Below, in pieces: positions 47,073 to 55,108 of a stretch of 64,000 nucleotides of DNA. The stretch is from assembly GCA_002005325.1 (NCBI GenBank), contig CP017315.1, forward strand, positions 1,054,001 through 1,118,000, read 5' to 3'. This DNA is from Candidatus Tokpelaia hoelldoblerii. Its GTDB lineage: Bacteria; Pseudomonadota; Alphaproteobacteria; Rhizobiales; Rhizobiaceae. The notes beneath the pieces are model-generated. The model saw nothing but the letters and a program-made list of their open reading frames with translations. It was not told the DNA's origin and ran no database searches. The translations under genes and the position numbers were made by a program. Every line of letters starts with the position of its first letter. Position 1 is the stretch's first letter.

Positions 47073-48752
47073 TCAGGCCAGTCTGTCCAGGGCGGCAATC
47101 AGTTCTTCATCACCGCCGGCAGGGGGAGCCCAGTTCACATGAACGACTTCGCCGCCGGATTTGAGGATATCGTCTGCAAAGGAACGCAGACCGAGATTGA
47201 TGATTTTCGGACTGTGATCAAGCAGCTTCGGCCCGGCAGCCGCATTGGCGGCTTTCGCTGTGCGCGATGCGCCGGCCCGGGTCAGGCTTAATGCGTATTC
47301 AACCGCTTCACGATTGCTCTCGGCAATAATGATACCGGCTTCATGCAGTTTGTCGCGCTGCGCTTCCAGCCCTTGCGGGTCATCTTTCGCGCCGCAAACA
47401 TAGGCGACAAAAACCACCTCGCCTTCAGCCTTGCGGGCCTTGCGCGCGGCTTCAACCATTTCTGCCGCCTGACCGGCGGGGTCTTCATGCGCCCCGTAAC
47501 CGATCACCACATCCATCAAAACCACCGCCACTGCCGGGTCTTCACCTGCCTTGACAATCATCTCGCCGCGCAGGGTCGGGTCAATCATCGGATGCGCGCG
47601 CCCAACGGTATAAGCGTCATCACCAAGATCGATAACGGTTGAGCCCTGCGCCTCAAACATGATGCCCTCATCATGAGAACCGGTGAACGGCACACCAAGG
47701 CCGCGCCCGATCAGCATTGACGCTTCAGAAGCCAGTGTGCCGCCGCAATAGAGGCCGCGAATCTGGTTTTGCGTGGTGGAAAAACTTGCCCGCGCCTTGG
47801 CAAGGCGAACATCGTGAAGGGCAAGAACAGCCAGTTTTGCCGCTTCATCAAGGGTTCCGGCAAAGGTGATGTTACCGTCCTGCCCGCCGCCCTCTTCACC
47901 AAGGAAAATGGCAACAGCAGGCTTTTCCTGTCCGTCAAGCGCCTTGACAATGCGGTCACGCACTTCTTTCGCCGGCGGCTTGGAGATAAAGACAATCACT
48001 TCCGTCCCGGGATCACGGATAAGAAAATCAATCGCATCCAGCGCGCTGATACCGCCGATATCGGCGGAAAGATCACGCCCGCCAAGGCCGATAGCGTGGG
48101 AAACCCCTTCATCATGATAATCAATGCCGGCCATCACCGCCTGCAAGCCGGTGCCCGAAGCGCCGACAAGGCCGATAGAACCGGTGCGATTGACATTGGC
48201 AAAAGCCAGCGGCTGGCCACCGACCATGCTGGTGCCGCAATCCGGCCCCATGACAATCAGCCCTTTTTCATGTGCTTTCTGCTTGAGATGCAGTTCATCT
48301 TCAAGCGCAACATTGTCACTGAACAAAAGAACATTAAGCCCCCGGTCAAGCGCCTGCCCGGCAAGACGCGCCGCATAACGGCCGGCAACAGAGATCAGGG
48401 CGATATCAGCATCAGGCAACTGGACAAGCGCTCCGTCCAGTGTCTTGGTCTGGGCATAATCAGCCCCGCGCCGTTTCACCGACTGGTCGGACAAAAAAGC
48501 CGCAATACCTTCCATGACGTCCTTGACAACGCTTTCATCAGCGGCGTCAATCACCACACAAAGATCGCTCGGCCTGGCCGCTTCCACTTCAGGCGTGGAC
48601 AGATTGGTATTACGGAAAATCTCCTTATTGGCCGGTGTGCCCATCATGACAGACAACCGGTCAACCCCGGGAAGAGCAGAAACCTTCTTGGTCAGCAGCA
48701 TAAGGCTGACAGAGTCCTGGAAAACACCTGTCTTGATGACAGAAAACAACAT
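47073..48752 (-). CDS. fdrA: FdrA-type acyl-CoA synthetase-like protein, candidate carbamoyltransferase subunit
   Basis: This 559-residue protein has the layout of succinyl-CoA synthetase alpha-like domains, as in FdrA: a CoA-binding Rossmann part (SIGLVGASGTGLQAVMAG), the conserved KGLIVMGPDCGTSMVGGQPL, and later a ligase-CoA domain with VLMDVVIGYGAHEDPAGQ. FdrA proteins do not make succinyl-CoA; in the E. coli allantoin cluster they are paired with YlbE and YlbF. The inferred reaction is phosphorolysis of a carbamoylated amide to carbamoyl phosphate. A GGAG site precedes the ATG, and a perfect 8-bp hairpin lies 22-41 bases upstream. It heads the catabolic operon. Confidence 0.87.
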   Translation of the reverse strand: MLFSVIKTGVFQDSVSLMLLTKKVSALPGVDRLSVMMGTPANKEIFRNTNLSTPEVEAARPSDLCVVIDAADESVVKDVMEGIAAFLSDQSVKRRGADYAQTKTLDGALVQLPDADIALISVAGRYAARLAGQALDRGLNVLLFSDNVALEDELHLKQKAHEKGLIVMGPDCGTSMVGGQPLAFANVNRTGSIGLVGASGTGLQAVMAGIDYHDEGVSHAIGLGGRDLSADIGGISALDAIDFLIRDPGTEVIVFISKPPAKEVRDRIVKALDGQEKPAVAIFLGEEGGGQDGNITFAGTLDEAAKLAVLALHDVRLAKARASFSTTQNQIRGLYCGGTLASEASMLIGRGLGVPFTGSHDEGIMFEAQGSTVIDLGDDAYTVGRAHPMIDPTLRGEMIVKAGEDPAVAVVLMDVVIGYGAHEDPAGQAAEMVEAARKARKAEGEVVFVAYVCGAKDDPQGLEAQRDKLHEAGIIIAESNREAVEYALSLTRAGASRTAKAANAAAGPKLLDHSPKIINLGLRSFADDILKSGGEVVHVNWAPPAGGDEELIAALDRLA

Positions 48753-48773
48753 ATTTCTTTCTCCCGTTTCATG

Positions 48774-48793
48774 TCATGGCCATAAGGCCATGA
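48774..48793 (-). promoter_or_regulatory. perfect hairpin in the fdrA leader
   Basis: TCATGGCC-ATAA-GGCCATGA is an 8-bp stem with a 4-base loop, ending 21 bases before the fdrA ATG and just upstream of its ribosome site. It lies inside the transcript if the predicted promoter is right. It could be an operator or a leader RNA element. Confidence 0.45.
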
Positions 48794-48838
48794 ACCACCC
48801 GTCACCAATCCAACACAGACACAAGGAGGAGATGTTGC

Positions 48839-48867
48839 AAATTACGCTCTCCGCATAAGACCGTCAA
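48839..48867 (-). promoter_or_regulatory. possible promoter of the fdrA operon
   Basis: On the minus strand TTGACG (48867-48862) and TAATTT (48844-48839) are 17 bases apart. The -35 is good and the -10 poor, as expected for an activator-dependent promoter. A very AT-rich stretch with imperfect dyads (48900-48931 and 48950-48980) lies upstream, where a LysR protein could bind. The rest of this gap (48753-49080) holds only the arcC terminator. Confidence 0.35.
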
Positions 48868-49020
48868 TGAAGCTGCCCGCAAGCCAGAGTTGAACTATTA
48901 TTCAAAGGCCATATTATCGGCTTTAAAGAATATTCCCAGCAGATTATCAATTATTTAATTATTTTTAATAATAACATACTAATAAACAAGCCGGACAAAA
49001 TTATAATCGGATATAAAACA

Positions 49021-49058
49021 AAAAGCCTCATGACCTGCGATGAAACCATGAGGCTTTT
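49021..49058 (-). terminator. intrinsic terminator of the carbamate kinase gene
   Basis: AAAAGCCTCATG (49021-49032) and CATGAGGCTTTT (49047-49058) form a 12-bp stem. On the minus strand a further T run follows the stem. It lies 23 bases past the gene's stop and separates it from the fdrA operon. Confidence 0.85.
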
Positions 49059-49080
49059 ACTATCATTTTACAAAAACGGA

Positions 49081-50052
49081 TCAGGCCGGATCAGGAACAA
49101 TCCATGTGCCGCTTTCCTGCTTCAGGGCAGAACGGACTTTGTCAAGGCTTGTCACCACGCCCTTGCCTTCCGGGCAGCCCCGCATGTAATCAAGGATGGC
49201 CTCAACTTTCGGCCCCATACTGCCGACGCCAAAATGCCCTTCCTCCAGAAACCCGGCAGCTTCTCTATAAGTGATCTGTTCCAGCCATTTCTGGTCAGGC
49301 TTGCCAAAATTCAGGGCGATCCTTTCAACCCCGGTGGGGATAAGCAACAAGTCCGCACCAAGGGTTTCAGCAAGAATAGCGGAAGCGCGGTCCTTGTCGA
49401 TCACCGCCTCTATACCGCGCAACTCACCGTTTTCCTCTTCAATAACCGGTACGCCGCCACCGCCACAGCAGATGACAAGCGCCCCCTGCTGCACAAGATG
49501 CTTGACAGCCTCAAGCTCAACAATGCGCACAGGCTTGGGAGAAGCGATAACCCGCCGCCAGCCACGGCCGGAATCTTCCCTGACAACCCAGCCTTCTTTT
49601 TCTGAAAGCGCCCTGGCCTCATCCTCAGCCATGAAAGCGCCAATCGGCTTGTCCGGACTGGCAAAGGCCTCATCATGCGGATCAACGACAACCTGCGTCA
49701 CAACACTGACGACCGGCACCTTCAAGCCACGGCGCGCCAGTTCGTTGCCCAGGGCATTCTGCATCATATAGCCGATTTCACCCTGTGTATCCCCGACAGC
49801 GAAATCCACCGGAGTTGCAGGGATTGTCTCCCGCAAGGCTTCAGACCGGCGCAAAACGACACCAACCTGCGGCCCGTTGCCATGGGTGAGAACAACATTC
49901 CACCCTTCTTCAATCATATCAACGATATGCCTTGCCGCAAGCCGGGCATTATGCTGCTGCAAATCCGCCCGGAAACTGTTATTATCGGGCACCAGCGCAT
50001 TACCGCCAACAGCTACGACAACGACCGGCTGTTTCTCATTCCTGGTTTCCAT
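49081..50052 (-). CDS. arcC: carbamate kinase
   Basis: This 323-residue enzyme belongs to the amino acid kinase fold. It shows VVVAVGGNALVPDNN, VLTHGNGPQVGVVLRRSE, DTQGEIGYMMQNAL, VICCGGGGVPVIEEENGELR, VIDKDRASAILAETL and FGVGSMGPKVEAILDYM. Carbamate kinase turns carbamoyl phosphate and ADP into ATP, carbon dioxide and ammonia. No arginine deiminase or ornithine carbamoyltransferase gene is nearby, so it should use carbamoyl phosphate from the neighbouring FdrA/YlbE/YlbF set. It has its own terminator and is divergent from the LysR gene. A GGAG site stands six bases before the ATG. Confidence 0.93.
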   Translation of the reverse strand: METRNEKQPVVVVAVGGNALVPDNNSFRADLQQHNARLAARHIVDMIEEGWNVVLTHGNGPQVGVVLRRSEALRETIPATPVDFAVGDTQGEIGYMMQNALGNELARRGLKVPVVSVVTQVVVDPHDEAFASPDKPIGAFMAEDEARALSEKEGWVVREDSGRGWRRVIASPKPVRIVELEAVKHLVQQGALVICCGGGGVPVIEEENGELRGIEAVIDKDRASAILAETLGADLLLIPTGVERIALNFGKPDQKWLEQITYREAAGFLEEGHFGVGSMGPKVEAILDYMRGCPEGKGVVTSLDKVRSALKQESGTWIVPDPA

Positions 50053-50287
50053 ATCGCACTCCAGTAAATCCTATATATCGCCACCGCATTTTTAATCCAC
50101 CCTATTACAGGCAGCTTTTAAATGCAAAAAAGAGGCTTATAGATGTAACACATAAAAACCGCACGCTTCAGCAGTCTTTCCGATTGCCAAGAAAAAAATG
50201 CCTATCAAGCCGTTATTATTAAATAACACTCAAAAATGATACATCAAACAGAATACACGTCACTGATATCCTGTTTCCACGGAAAGC

Positions 50288-50324
50288 TTGACTTCAAACG
50301 ATGGCATTTGTATATTGTTCAATA
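50288..50324 (+). promoter_or_regulatory. promoter of the LysR gene with an overlapping dyad
   Basis: TTGACT (50288-50293) and TATATT (50311-50316) are 17 bases apart, a near-consensus sigma-70 promoter. A perfect 12-bp dyad, TATTG-TT-CAATA (50313-50324), overlaps the -10 and start site. It is a good place for LysR autoregulation. The gap from 50053 to 50388 also holds the arcC upstream region, where I see no clear promoter. Confidence 0.6.
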
Positions 50325-50388
50325 CAGAATATCTTTCCAGAATAACGGGTACAGTATCATAAAAGCCTCCCTTTTTGCTGAAGAAAAT

Positions 50389-51285
50389 ATGAAAACCTTT
50401 AGCGCAGTCGCACGGTTGTCCAGTTTCAGTGAGGCCGCGGATGAATTGGGATTGACCACTTCCGGTGTCAGCTATATCATCAAACGGCTGGAAGAAACGC
50501 TGGGCCTCAAGCTGTTCCACCGTTCGACACGCCGGGTTGAACTCACCGAGGCAGGCGGCTATTTCCTGAATAAAGTGCAGGGACTTCTCGAAGAATTCCG
50601 CAGTATTGAAGAAGGCATGATCAGCATCGACAAGGGCGTTGAAACCCGGCTTAAAATCTGCGTCAACAACCTGCTGCATACCCCTTATCACACAACAGCG
50701 CTGACAAAATATATCAAGGAGCGTTTTCCCTCCTGCCAGTTACGCATTACAACAGAAGTTTATACCGGTGTATGGGACACCATCACCAATGGCGATACAG
50801 ATCTGGCTATCGGGGCGCCGGGTATTCTGATTGATGGCGGCGGCATCAATTATATGGAATTGAAAAGCATTCACTGGCAGTTTGCTGTTGCGCCCCACCA
50901 CCCGGTCGCGCAACTGGCGGAGCCTGTCCATGACAGCCAGTTACGCCGTTATCCGGCTATCTGCATTGATGACACGGCAGCACGCCTCATCAAACAAACA
51001 GCATGGCTGCTTTACGGCCAGGAAGCAATTTTTGTGCCCGACATGGTAACAAAGCTCTATGCGCAGGAAGCAGGAAACGGCATTGGTTTTCTGCCCGATT
51101 ATCTGATTAAGGACAGCATTGCCAAAGGCCGTCTGGTGCTGAAAACCCTGCAAAACCCGCGGCAGCCATCCCTGATGCTTCTGGCATGGAAATCTTCGGT
51201 AAAAGGCCGTGTGATGGAATGGATTCGCCAGGCTTTTGAACCGGGCGGGGAATTGGCGCGGCTTTATTCAGACATCATGCGCTGA
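50389..51285 (+). CDS. LysR-type transcriptional regulator
   Basis: This protein of about 298 residues has the LysR winged helix-turn-helix (MKTFSAVARLSSFSEAADEL, TSGVSYIIKRLEETLGLKLF, RSTRRVELTEAG) and a periplasmic-binding-type sensor domain (TDLAIGAPG, AGNGIGFLPDYL). The ATG at 50389 is preferred because a strong promoter lies at 50288-50316. An in-frame ATG at 50236 would put that promoter inside the gene and add 51 residues unlike the family. The first helix would then be short, so a start slightly upstream cannot be excluded. It is divergent from arcC and is the natural activator of the ureide-type cluster. Confidence 0.85.
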   Translation: MKTFSAVARLSSFSEAADELGLTTSGVSYIIKRLEETLGLKLFHRSTRRVELTEAGGYFLNKVQGLLEEFRSIEEGMISIDKGVETRLKICVNNLLHTPYHTTALTKYIKERFPSCQLRITTEVYTGVWDTITNGDTDLAIGAPGILIDGGGINYMELKSIHWQFAVAPHHPVAQLAEPVHDSQLRRYPAICIDDTAARLIKQTAWLLYGQEAIFVPDMVTKLYAQEAGNGIGFLPDYLIKDSIAKGRLVLKTLQNPRQPSLMLLAWKSSVKGRVMEWIRQAFEPGGELARLYSDIMR

Positions 51286-51343
51286 CCTGCCGGGCGGACA
51301 GATTGCCAGACCTGCTTTCATACATGATGAAAAAGGGAAATAA

Positions 51344-51419
<76 letters not shown>

Positions 51420-51843
51420 GATCACAATCACAAATCATATTGCATGACCTGTGAGCGGTTCTATAACGTTCCTTTTTACGTCTGTCCAGCCCCCTGGCGG
51501 AAAAATTATGCGAGAATCCTGCTTATATCATGTGCAAGACAGGCCGCTATTTACAATTTCCTGTATTTCTGTGCTTGATCCCGCACAAAAAACATTTCAT
51601 TATAACCCCGGATATATGATGGCCTGCCCTGCCGGACAAGCCGGATATTGGTATTGCAACAAAACGGCTGAGTGACTTGATGCCCGACAAAAATTTGGAA
51701 GAACCTTCCAGTTGTATCATGTGGTGTTTTACATGGCATCCATGCCTTGCTTCGGCCTGCAATACGGCAAGCTGTGCCCCTGTCATCATGGCAGGCCAGG
51801 ATTTTCCTCTATTTGTTATGATGACTGAAGGATAAGACAGCCC
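51420..51843. other. 424-base gap between tRNA-Lys and the TerC gene, no gene assigned
   Basis: Open frames of 55-75 codons exist on both strands, but none has a ribosome site, a family pattern or a likely start. The left part must hold the tRNA-Lys promoter. A TGAAGGATAAG ribosome site for the next gene is at the right end. I see no repeat or terminator here. A decayed gene cannot be ruled out. Confidence 0.4.
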
Positions 51844-53412
51844 ATGGAATGGCTTGCCGATCCCAATGCCTGGATAGGCCTTGCAACTCTCGTCCTGCTT
51901 GAAATTGTCTTGGGCATTGACAACCTTGTGTTCATTGCCATCCTGGCAGAAAAACTGCCCATAGAGCAACAAAAGCGCGCCCGCTTCATCGGTTTGGGCC
52001 TTGCCCTGATCATGCGGCTTTTGCTGCTTGCGCTTATCCAGTGGATCAATACACTGAAACAACCATTTTTCACGGTCTTTCAGATGGGCTTTTCCGCCCG
52101 GGACCTGATTATGATTGCCGGCGGTATATTTCTGCTGGCCAAGGGCACAATGGAATTGCATGAGCGTCTCGAAGGAGCAGGCGCAGCGCGCAAGAGTTCC
52201 CTCGAACACGCTGTTTTCTGGCAGGTTATTGTTCAGATCGTCGTGCTTGACGCGGTCTTCTCGCTTGACAGTATCATCACCGCCGCCGGCATGGCGGAAG
52301 ATCACAGAATAGTGCAGATGATGGCGGTTATTATTGCCGTGGCCGTTATGATGCTGGCCTCCGGCCCGTTAATGCGATTTGTCAACCGGCATCCGACTGT
52401 TGTGATTCTCTGTCTTGGCTTTCTGATGATGATCGGCTTCAGCCTTGTGGTGGAAGGTTTCGACATTCACATTCCCAAGGGCTATCTCTATGCGGCGATC
52501 GGCTTTTCCATCCTTATTGAAGCTTTCAATCAGGTTGGCCAGCGCAACCGCGACAAACGCGCGACAGCTTATGACTTGCGCTCACGTACCGCCGGGGCAG
52601 TTCTGCGCCTGCTCGGCGGGAAACGCAGCGATAATGTTATCACAGATGCAAGCGTTGATCTGATTGCCGAGCATACCGCAGCGGCGGAAGTCTTCCAGCC
52701 GGAAGAAAAGCAGATGATCCGCAGCGTGCTGGATCTGGCAGAGCGCCCTGTACGTTCCATCATGTCACCGCGTCATGAAGTGGAGTGGCTTGACCTTTCC
52801 GGCGACAGGCGCGAAATGCGTGAGGAACTGCGCAGTTTCAAACACAGCCGCATTATTGTGGCGCATGACAAGGTGGAAGAGTTTGCCGGTGTCGCCTTTA
52901 CCAAGGACATATTGCTGCATCTGGCCGAGGGAAAAGACTTCGACTGGCAGACAACTCTGCGCCCGCCTCTGGTTGTCCATGAAAACACCAGTGTTTTGCG
53001 CATGATGGAACAATTGCGCCGCGCGCCGGTGCAACTGGCTATTGTGGTTGACGAGCATGGTTCATTTGAAGGCGTTGTCACGCCAACTGATATTCTGGAA
53101 GCCATTGCCGGTGATTTCAACGACGATGATGATGACGCTGTCATGCTCGAGCGCGATGCCGATAACAGCCTGATTGCTGAAGGCTATGCCGACATCCGGC
53201 GTTTGAGCAACCTGCTTGACCGTGACCTTGTCGATGATGCTGACCGCTATACCACTCTTGCCGGTTATATGCTGTGGAATTTCGGCCATATACCGGTTAT
53301 CGGTGAAGCCTTTGAAGCTGATGGTTTCCGCTTTGAAGTCCTCGAAACAGAGCGGCGCAATATCACCCGTGTGCGTATTTCACCGCTGGTGCCGGAGCAT
53401 GATGAGACATGA
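51844..53412 (+). CDS. TerC-type membrane protein with CBS and CorC/HlyC domains
   Basis: This 522-residue protein has an N-terminal TerC domain of seven or so helices (residues about 1-235) with conserved acidic residues in membrane segments (LLEIVLGIDNLVFIAIL and LDAVFSLDSIITA). A pair of CBS domains follows (about 300-420, including MSPRHEVEWLDLSGD and DEHGSFEGVVTPTDILEAI), then a CorC/HlyC domain at the end (GFRFEVLETERRNITRVRI type). This is the YegH/YoaE layout. TerC/Alx proteins have been tied to manganese export; CBS domains bind adenosyl ligands. Metal ion homeostasis is likely. Its stop overlaps the next gene by four bases. Confidence 0.9.
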   Translation: MEWLADPNAWIGLATLVLLEIVLGIDNLVFIAILAEKLPIEQQKRARFIGLGLALIMRLLLLALIQWINTLKQPFFTVFQMGFSARDLIMIAGGIFLLAKGTMELHERLEGAGAARKSSLEHAVFWQVIVQIVVLDAVFSLDSIITAAGMAEDHRIVQMMAVIIAVAVMMLASGPLMRFVNRHPTVVILCLGFLMMIGFSLVVEGFDIHIPKGYLYAAIGFSILIEAFNQVGQRNRDKRATAYDLRSRTAGAVLRLLGGKRSDNVITDASVDLIAEHTAAAEVFQPEEKQMIRSVLDLAERPVRSIMSPRHEVEWLDLSGDRREMREELRSFKHSRIIVAHDKVEEFAGVAFTKDILLHLAEGKDFDWQTTLRPPLVVHENTSVLRMMEQLRRAPVQLAIVVDEHGSFEGVVTPTDILEAIAGDFNDDDDDAVMLERDADNSLIAEGYADIRRLSNLLDRDLVDDADRYTTLAGYMLWNFGHIPVIGEAFEADGFRFEVLETERRNITRVRISPLVPEHDET

Positions 53413-54407
53413 CAAAACTTATGCTCAGCGTCCGCAATGCGGACGAAACAGCGGCTGCGCTGAGAATCGGCGCTGATATTATTGATATCGCGTTACAGGA
53501 CAAGAAACAGTTTGCAGCCTGCATACAGGCGGTAGCTTCTGCCGCGGAACGCGCCTGTAGCGGCAGTCTGGCTGATATGGCTTCATACAGCAGACAAAAT
53601 GAGACAGCCGGCATAGATTTTTTCTGTGCCACGCTGTCTGAAAATCCCTCGGCAACCGATTGGGATTTGTTAACTCAACTGGCGCAAAAGCATAAAATCA
53701 TTGTTCGTCTTTCTCCTCAGACAGCAGATTTTTCCAAACCGCAGCCCCTGCTGCAACGCGCACAGCAGGCAGGGCTTTATGGCGTGATTCTGGCTGATAT
53801 GGCAGAAGACGCAGCACGGCTGACAAGCCATACTGCTGTTGAAAATATCAGGAACTTCATTCATCAGGCACAGCAGCACCAGCTTACAACAGGTATTGCC
53901 GGTGCGCTGGAGGCGCCGGATATTCCACGGCTCCTGCCCTGTAAACCCGATATTATCGGCTTCCCGGTTGCCCGTCTCGGCGCGTCGCCGGATAAACAGG
54001 GCGCACTGATCCGCGCCCTTGTTCCGTCCAGTCAACACGAAGCACAGCCAGAAGAAAACAACCTTGGGACAGACCGCATTCTGGTGCGCAATTTTATCCT
54101 GCCGGTGGAAATCGGCGCTTATGCAGAAGAACATGGCCACACACAGCGTGTCTGTTTCAACGTCGCAGTTGATGTGGCGCGCGTGACAACAAACCCTGAT
54201 ATGCGCCACATCTTTTCCTATGACCTTATCCTTGACGGCATCCGCATGCTGGTTTCGCTTGGTCATATTGATCTGGTGGAAACATTGGCAGAGCAAATCG
54301 CCAGCCTGATTCTTGCTTACCCACAGGCACGACGGGTAATGGTACGGGTGGAAAAACTCGACCTCGCACCAGAAGCGATGGGCATTGAAATTATGCGGGA
54401 AAAATAA
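53409..54407 (+). CDS. fusion of an MfnB-like barrel to dihydroneopterin aldolase (FolB)
   Basis: This 332-residue protein has two domains. Residues about 1-210 follow the MfnB ((5-formylfuran-3-yl)methyl phosphate synthase) pattern: LMLSVRNADETAAALRIGAD at the start, and a late TGIAGALEAPDIPRLLPCKP followed by PDIIGFPVARLG. The lysines of MfnB in DVKNP and in the middle strands are not at their places here (DIALQ, DFFCAT, GVILAD), so this half is probably not an active MfnB. Residues about 222-332 are FolB, with VEIGAYAEEHGHTQ, FSYDLILDGI, VETLAEQIASLIL and the catalytic Lys in VRVEKLD. The FolB half should cleave dihydroneopterin for folate synthesis. It is coupled to the TerC gene. Confidence 0.75.
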   Translation: MTKLMLSVRNADETAAALRIGADIIDIALQDKKQFAACIQAVASAAERACSGSLADMASYSRQNETAGIDFFCATLSENPSATDWDLLTQLAQKHKIIVRLSPQTADFSKPQPLLQRAQQAGLYGVILADMAEDAARLTSHTAVENIRNFIHQAQQHQLTTGIAGALEAPDIPRLLPCKPDIIGFPVARLGASPDKQGALIRALVPSSQHEAQPEENNLGTDRILVRNFILPVEIGAYAEEHGHTQRVCFNVAVDVARVTTNPDMRHIFSYDLILDGIRMLVSLGHIDLVETLAEQIASLILAYPQARRVMVRVEKLDLAPEAMGIEIMREK

Positions 54408-54447
54408 ATCCTTTGATTTTTCAAGGATTTTTCTGTGTCTTGAAAAA

Positions 54448-54524
54448 TGGCGACCCCGGCGTGACTCGAACACGCAACCTACGGTTTAGAAGACCGTTGC
54501 TCTATCCGGTTGAGCTACGGAGTC
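54448..54524 (-). tRNA. tRNA-Arg (anticodon TCT)
   Basis: On the minus strand the gene starts GACTCCGTAGCTCAACC. The acceptor stem GACTCCG pairs with CGGGGTC (one T-G pair), and the anticodon stem ACGGT/ACCGT holds loop CTTCTAA, which gives TCT. The T arm is GCGTGTTCGAGTCACGC. CCA is encoded at 54450-54448. It reads AGA codons. Confidence 0.94.
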
Positions 54525-54570
54525 TCGCGAAGAATTATAAAACTTGCCGGTTAAAGGCCGTTTTTAAAAC

Positions 54571-54876
54571 TCAATGTGTCCACGGCTGTGAACGGTCTGT
54601 GCGGAAATTGTCCGAATAGGAAACTTTCAGCCTTTTAGCTTCATGTTTTGGCAAAACCTGATATGCAATGCCGTTTCTTGCTGCAAAAGCTTCTGCTTCT
54701 TCAAGTGATGGAAAACTTACACTTACCTGCCCGTTCATGTCAGTGGTGGATGTATAGCCCATCAACGGTTCAATCATCCTGACAACTGCCGGCTCATATT
54801 GCAGAACCCAGTTTGCGCTGCTGGCTTTGCCGGACTGCATGGCCGTCTTTGCCGGACTGTAAATACGTGCAACCAT
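54571..54876 (-). CDS. NDUFS4-family complex I accessory protein
   Basis: This 101-residue protein matches the ETC complex I subunit conserved region (NDUFS4/18-kDa family): MVARIYSPAKTAMQSGKAS, WVLQYEP, MIEPLMGYTSTTDM, QVSVSFPSLEEAEAFAARNG and IAYQVLPKHEAKR. In alphaproteobacteria and mitochondria it is an accessory subunit of NADH:quinone oxidoreductase, here encoded far from the nuo operon as usual. The ATG at 54876 follows GAGAGGA with good spacing; an ATG at 54894 would put that site inside the gene. It lies between tRNA-Arg and tRNA-Pro. Confidence 0.88.
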   Translation of the reverse strand: MVARIYSPAKTAMQSGKASSANWVLQYEPAVVRMIEPLMGYTSTTDMNGQVSVSFPSLEEAEAFAARNGIAYQVLPKHEAKRLKVSYSDNFRTDRSQPWTH

Positions 54877-54930
54877 AACATGCCATCCTCTCATTCCACT
54901 TTGATTCAGGAAAAATTCCCGAGCGAAAAC

Positions 54931-55007
54931 TGGTCGGAGCGATAGGATTCGAACCTACGACCCCCTGATCCCAAATCAGGTGCGCTACCAGACTGCGCTA
55001 CGCTCCG
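54931..55007 (-). tRNA. tRNA-Pro (anticodon TGG)
   Basis: On the minus strand the gene begins CGGAGCGTAGCGCAGT. The acceptor stem CGGAGCG pairs with CGCTCCG, the anticodon stem CCTGA/TCAGG holds loop TTTGGGA (anticodon TGG), and the T arm is GTAGGTTCGAATCCTAT. CCA is encoded at 54933-54931. It reads CCA and, by wobble, other proline codons. Confidence 0.95.
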
Positions 55008-55108
55008 ATACCAATTGCATTGCATCAGTAAAATTTTCTGCACCAAAGCGCAAGCATAAAACGCAGTTTTTTTCATTTCTGCGCATTTTTAACAGCCGTC
55101 CGCCGCAT

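Noticed and set aside
47769..48785. 338-residue plus-strand frame opposite fdrA
   Set aside because: A shadow of fdrA with low-quality composition and no ribosome site.
50236..50388. Longer N-terminus for the LysR regulator
   Set aside because: A near-consensus promoter lies within it and the added residues do not resemble the family.
51451..51675. 75-codon frame in the gap after tRNA-Lys
   Set aside because: GTG start without a ribosome site and no family pattern; reported only as an unassigned gap.
51547..52305. 252-residue minus-strand frame across the TerC gene start
   Set aside because: It overlaps the TerC coding region and resembles no family; its start has no ribosome site.
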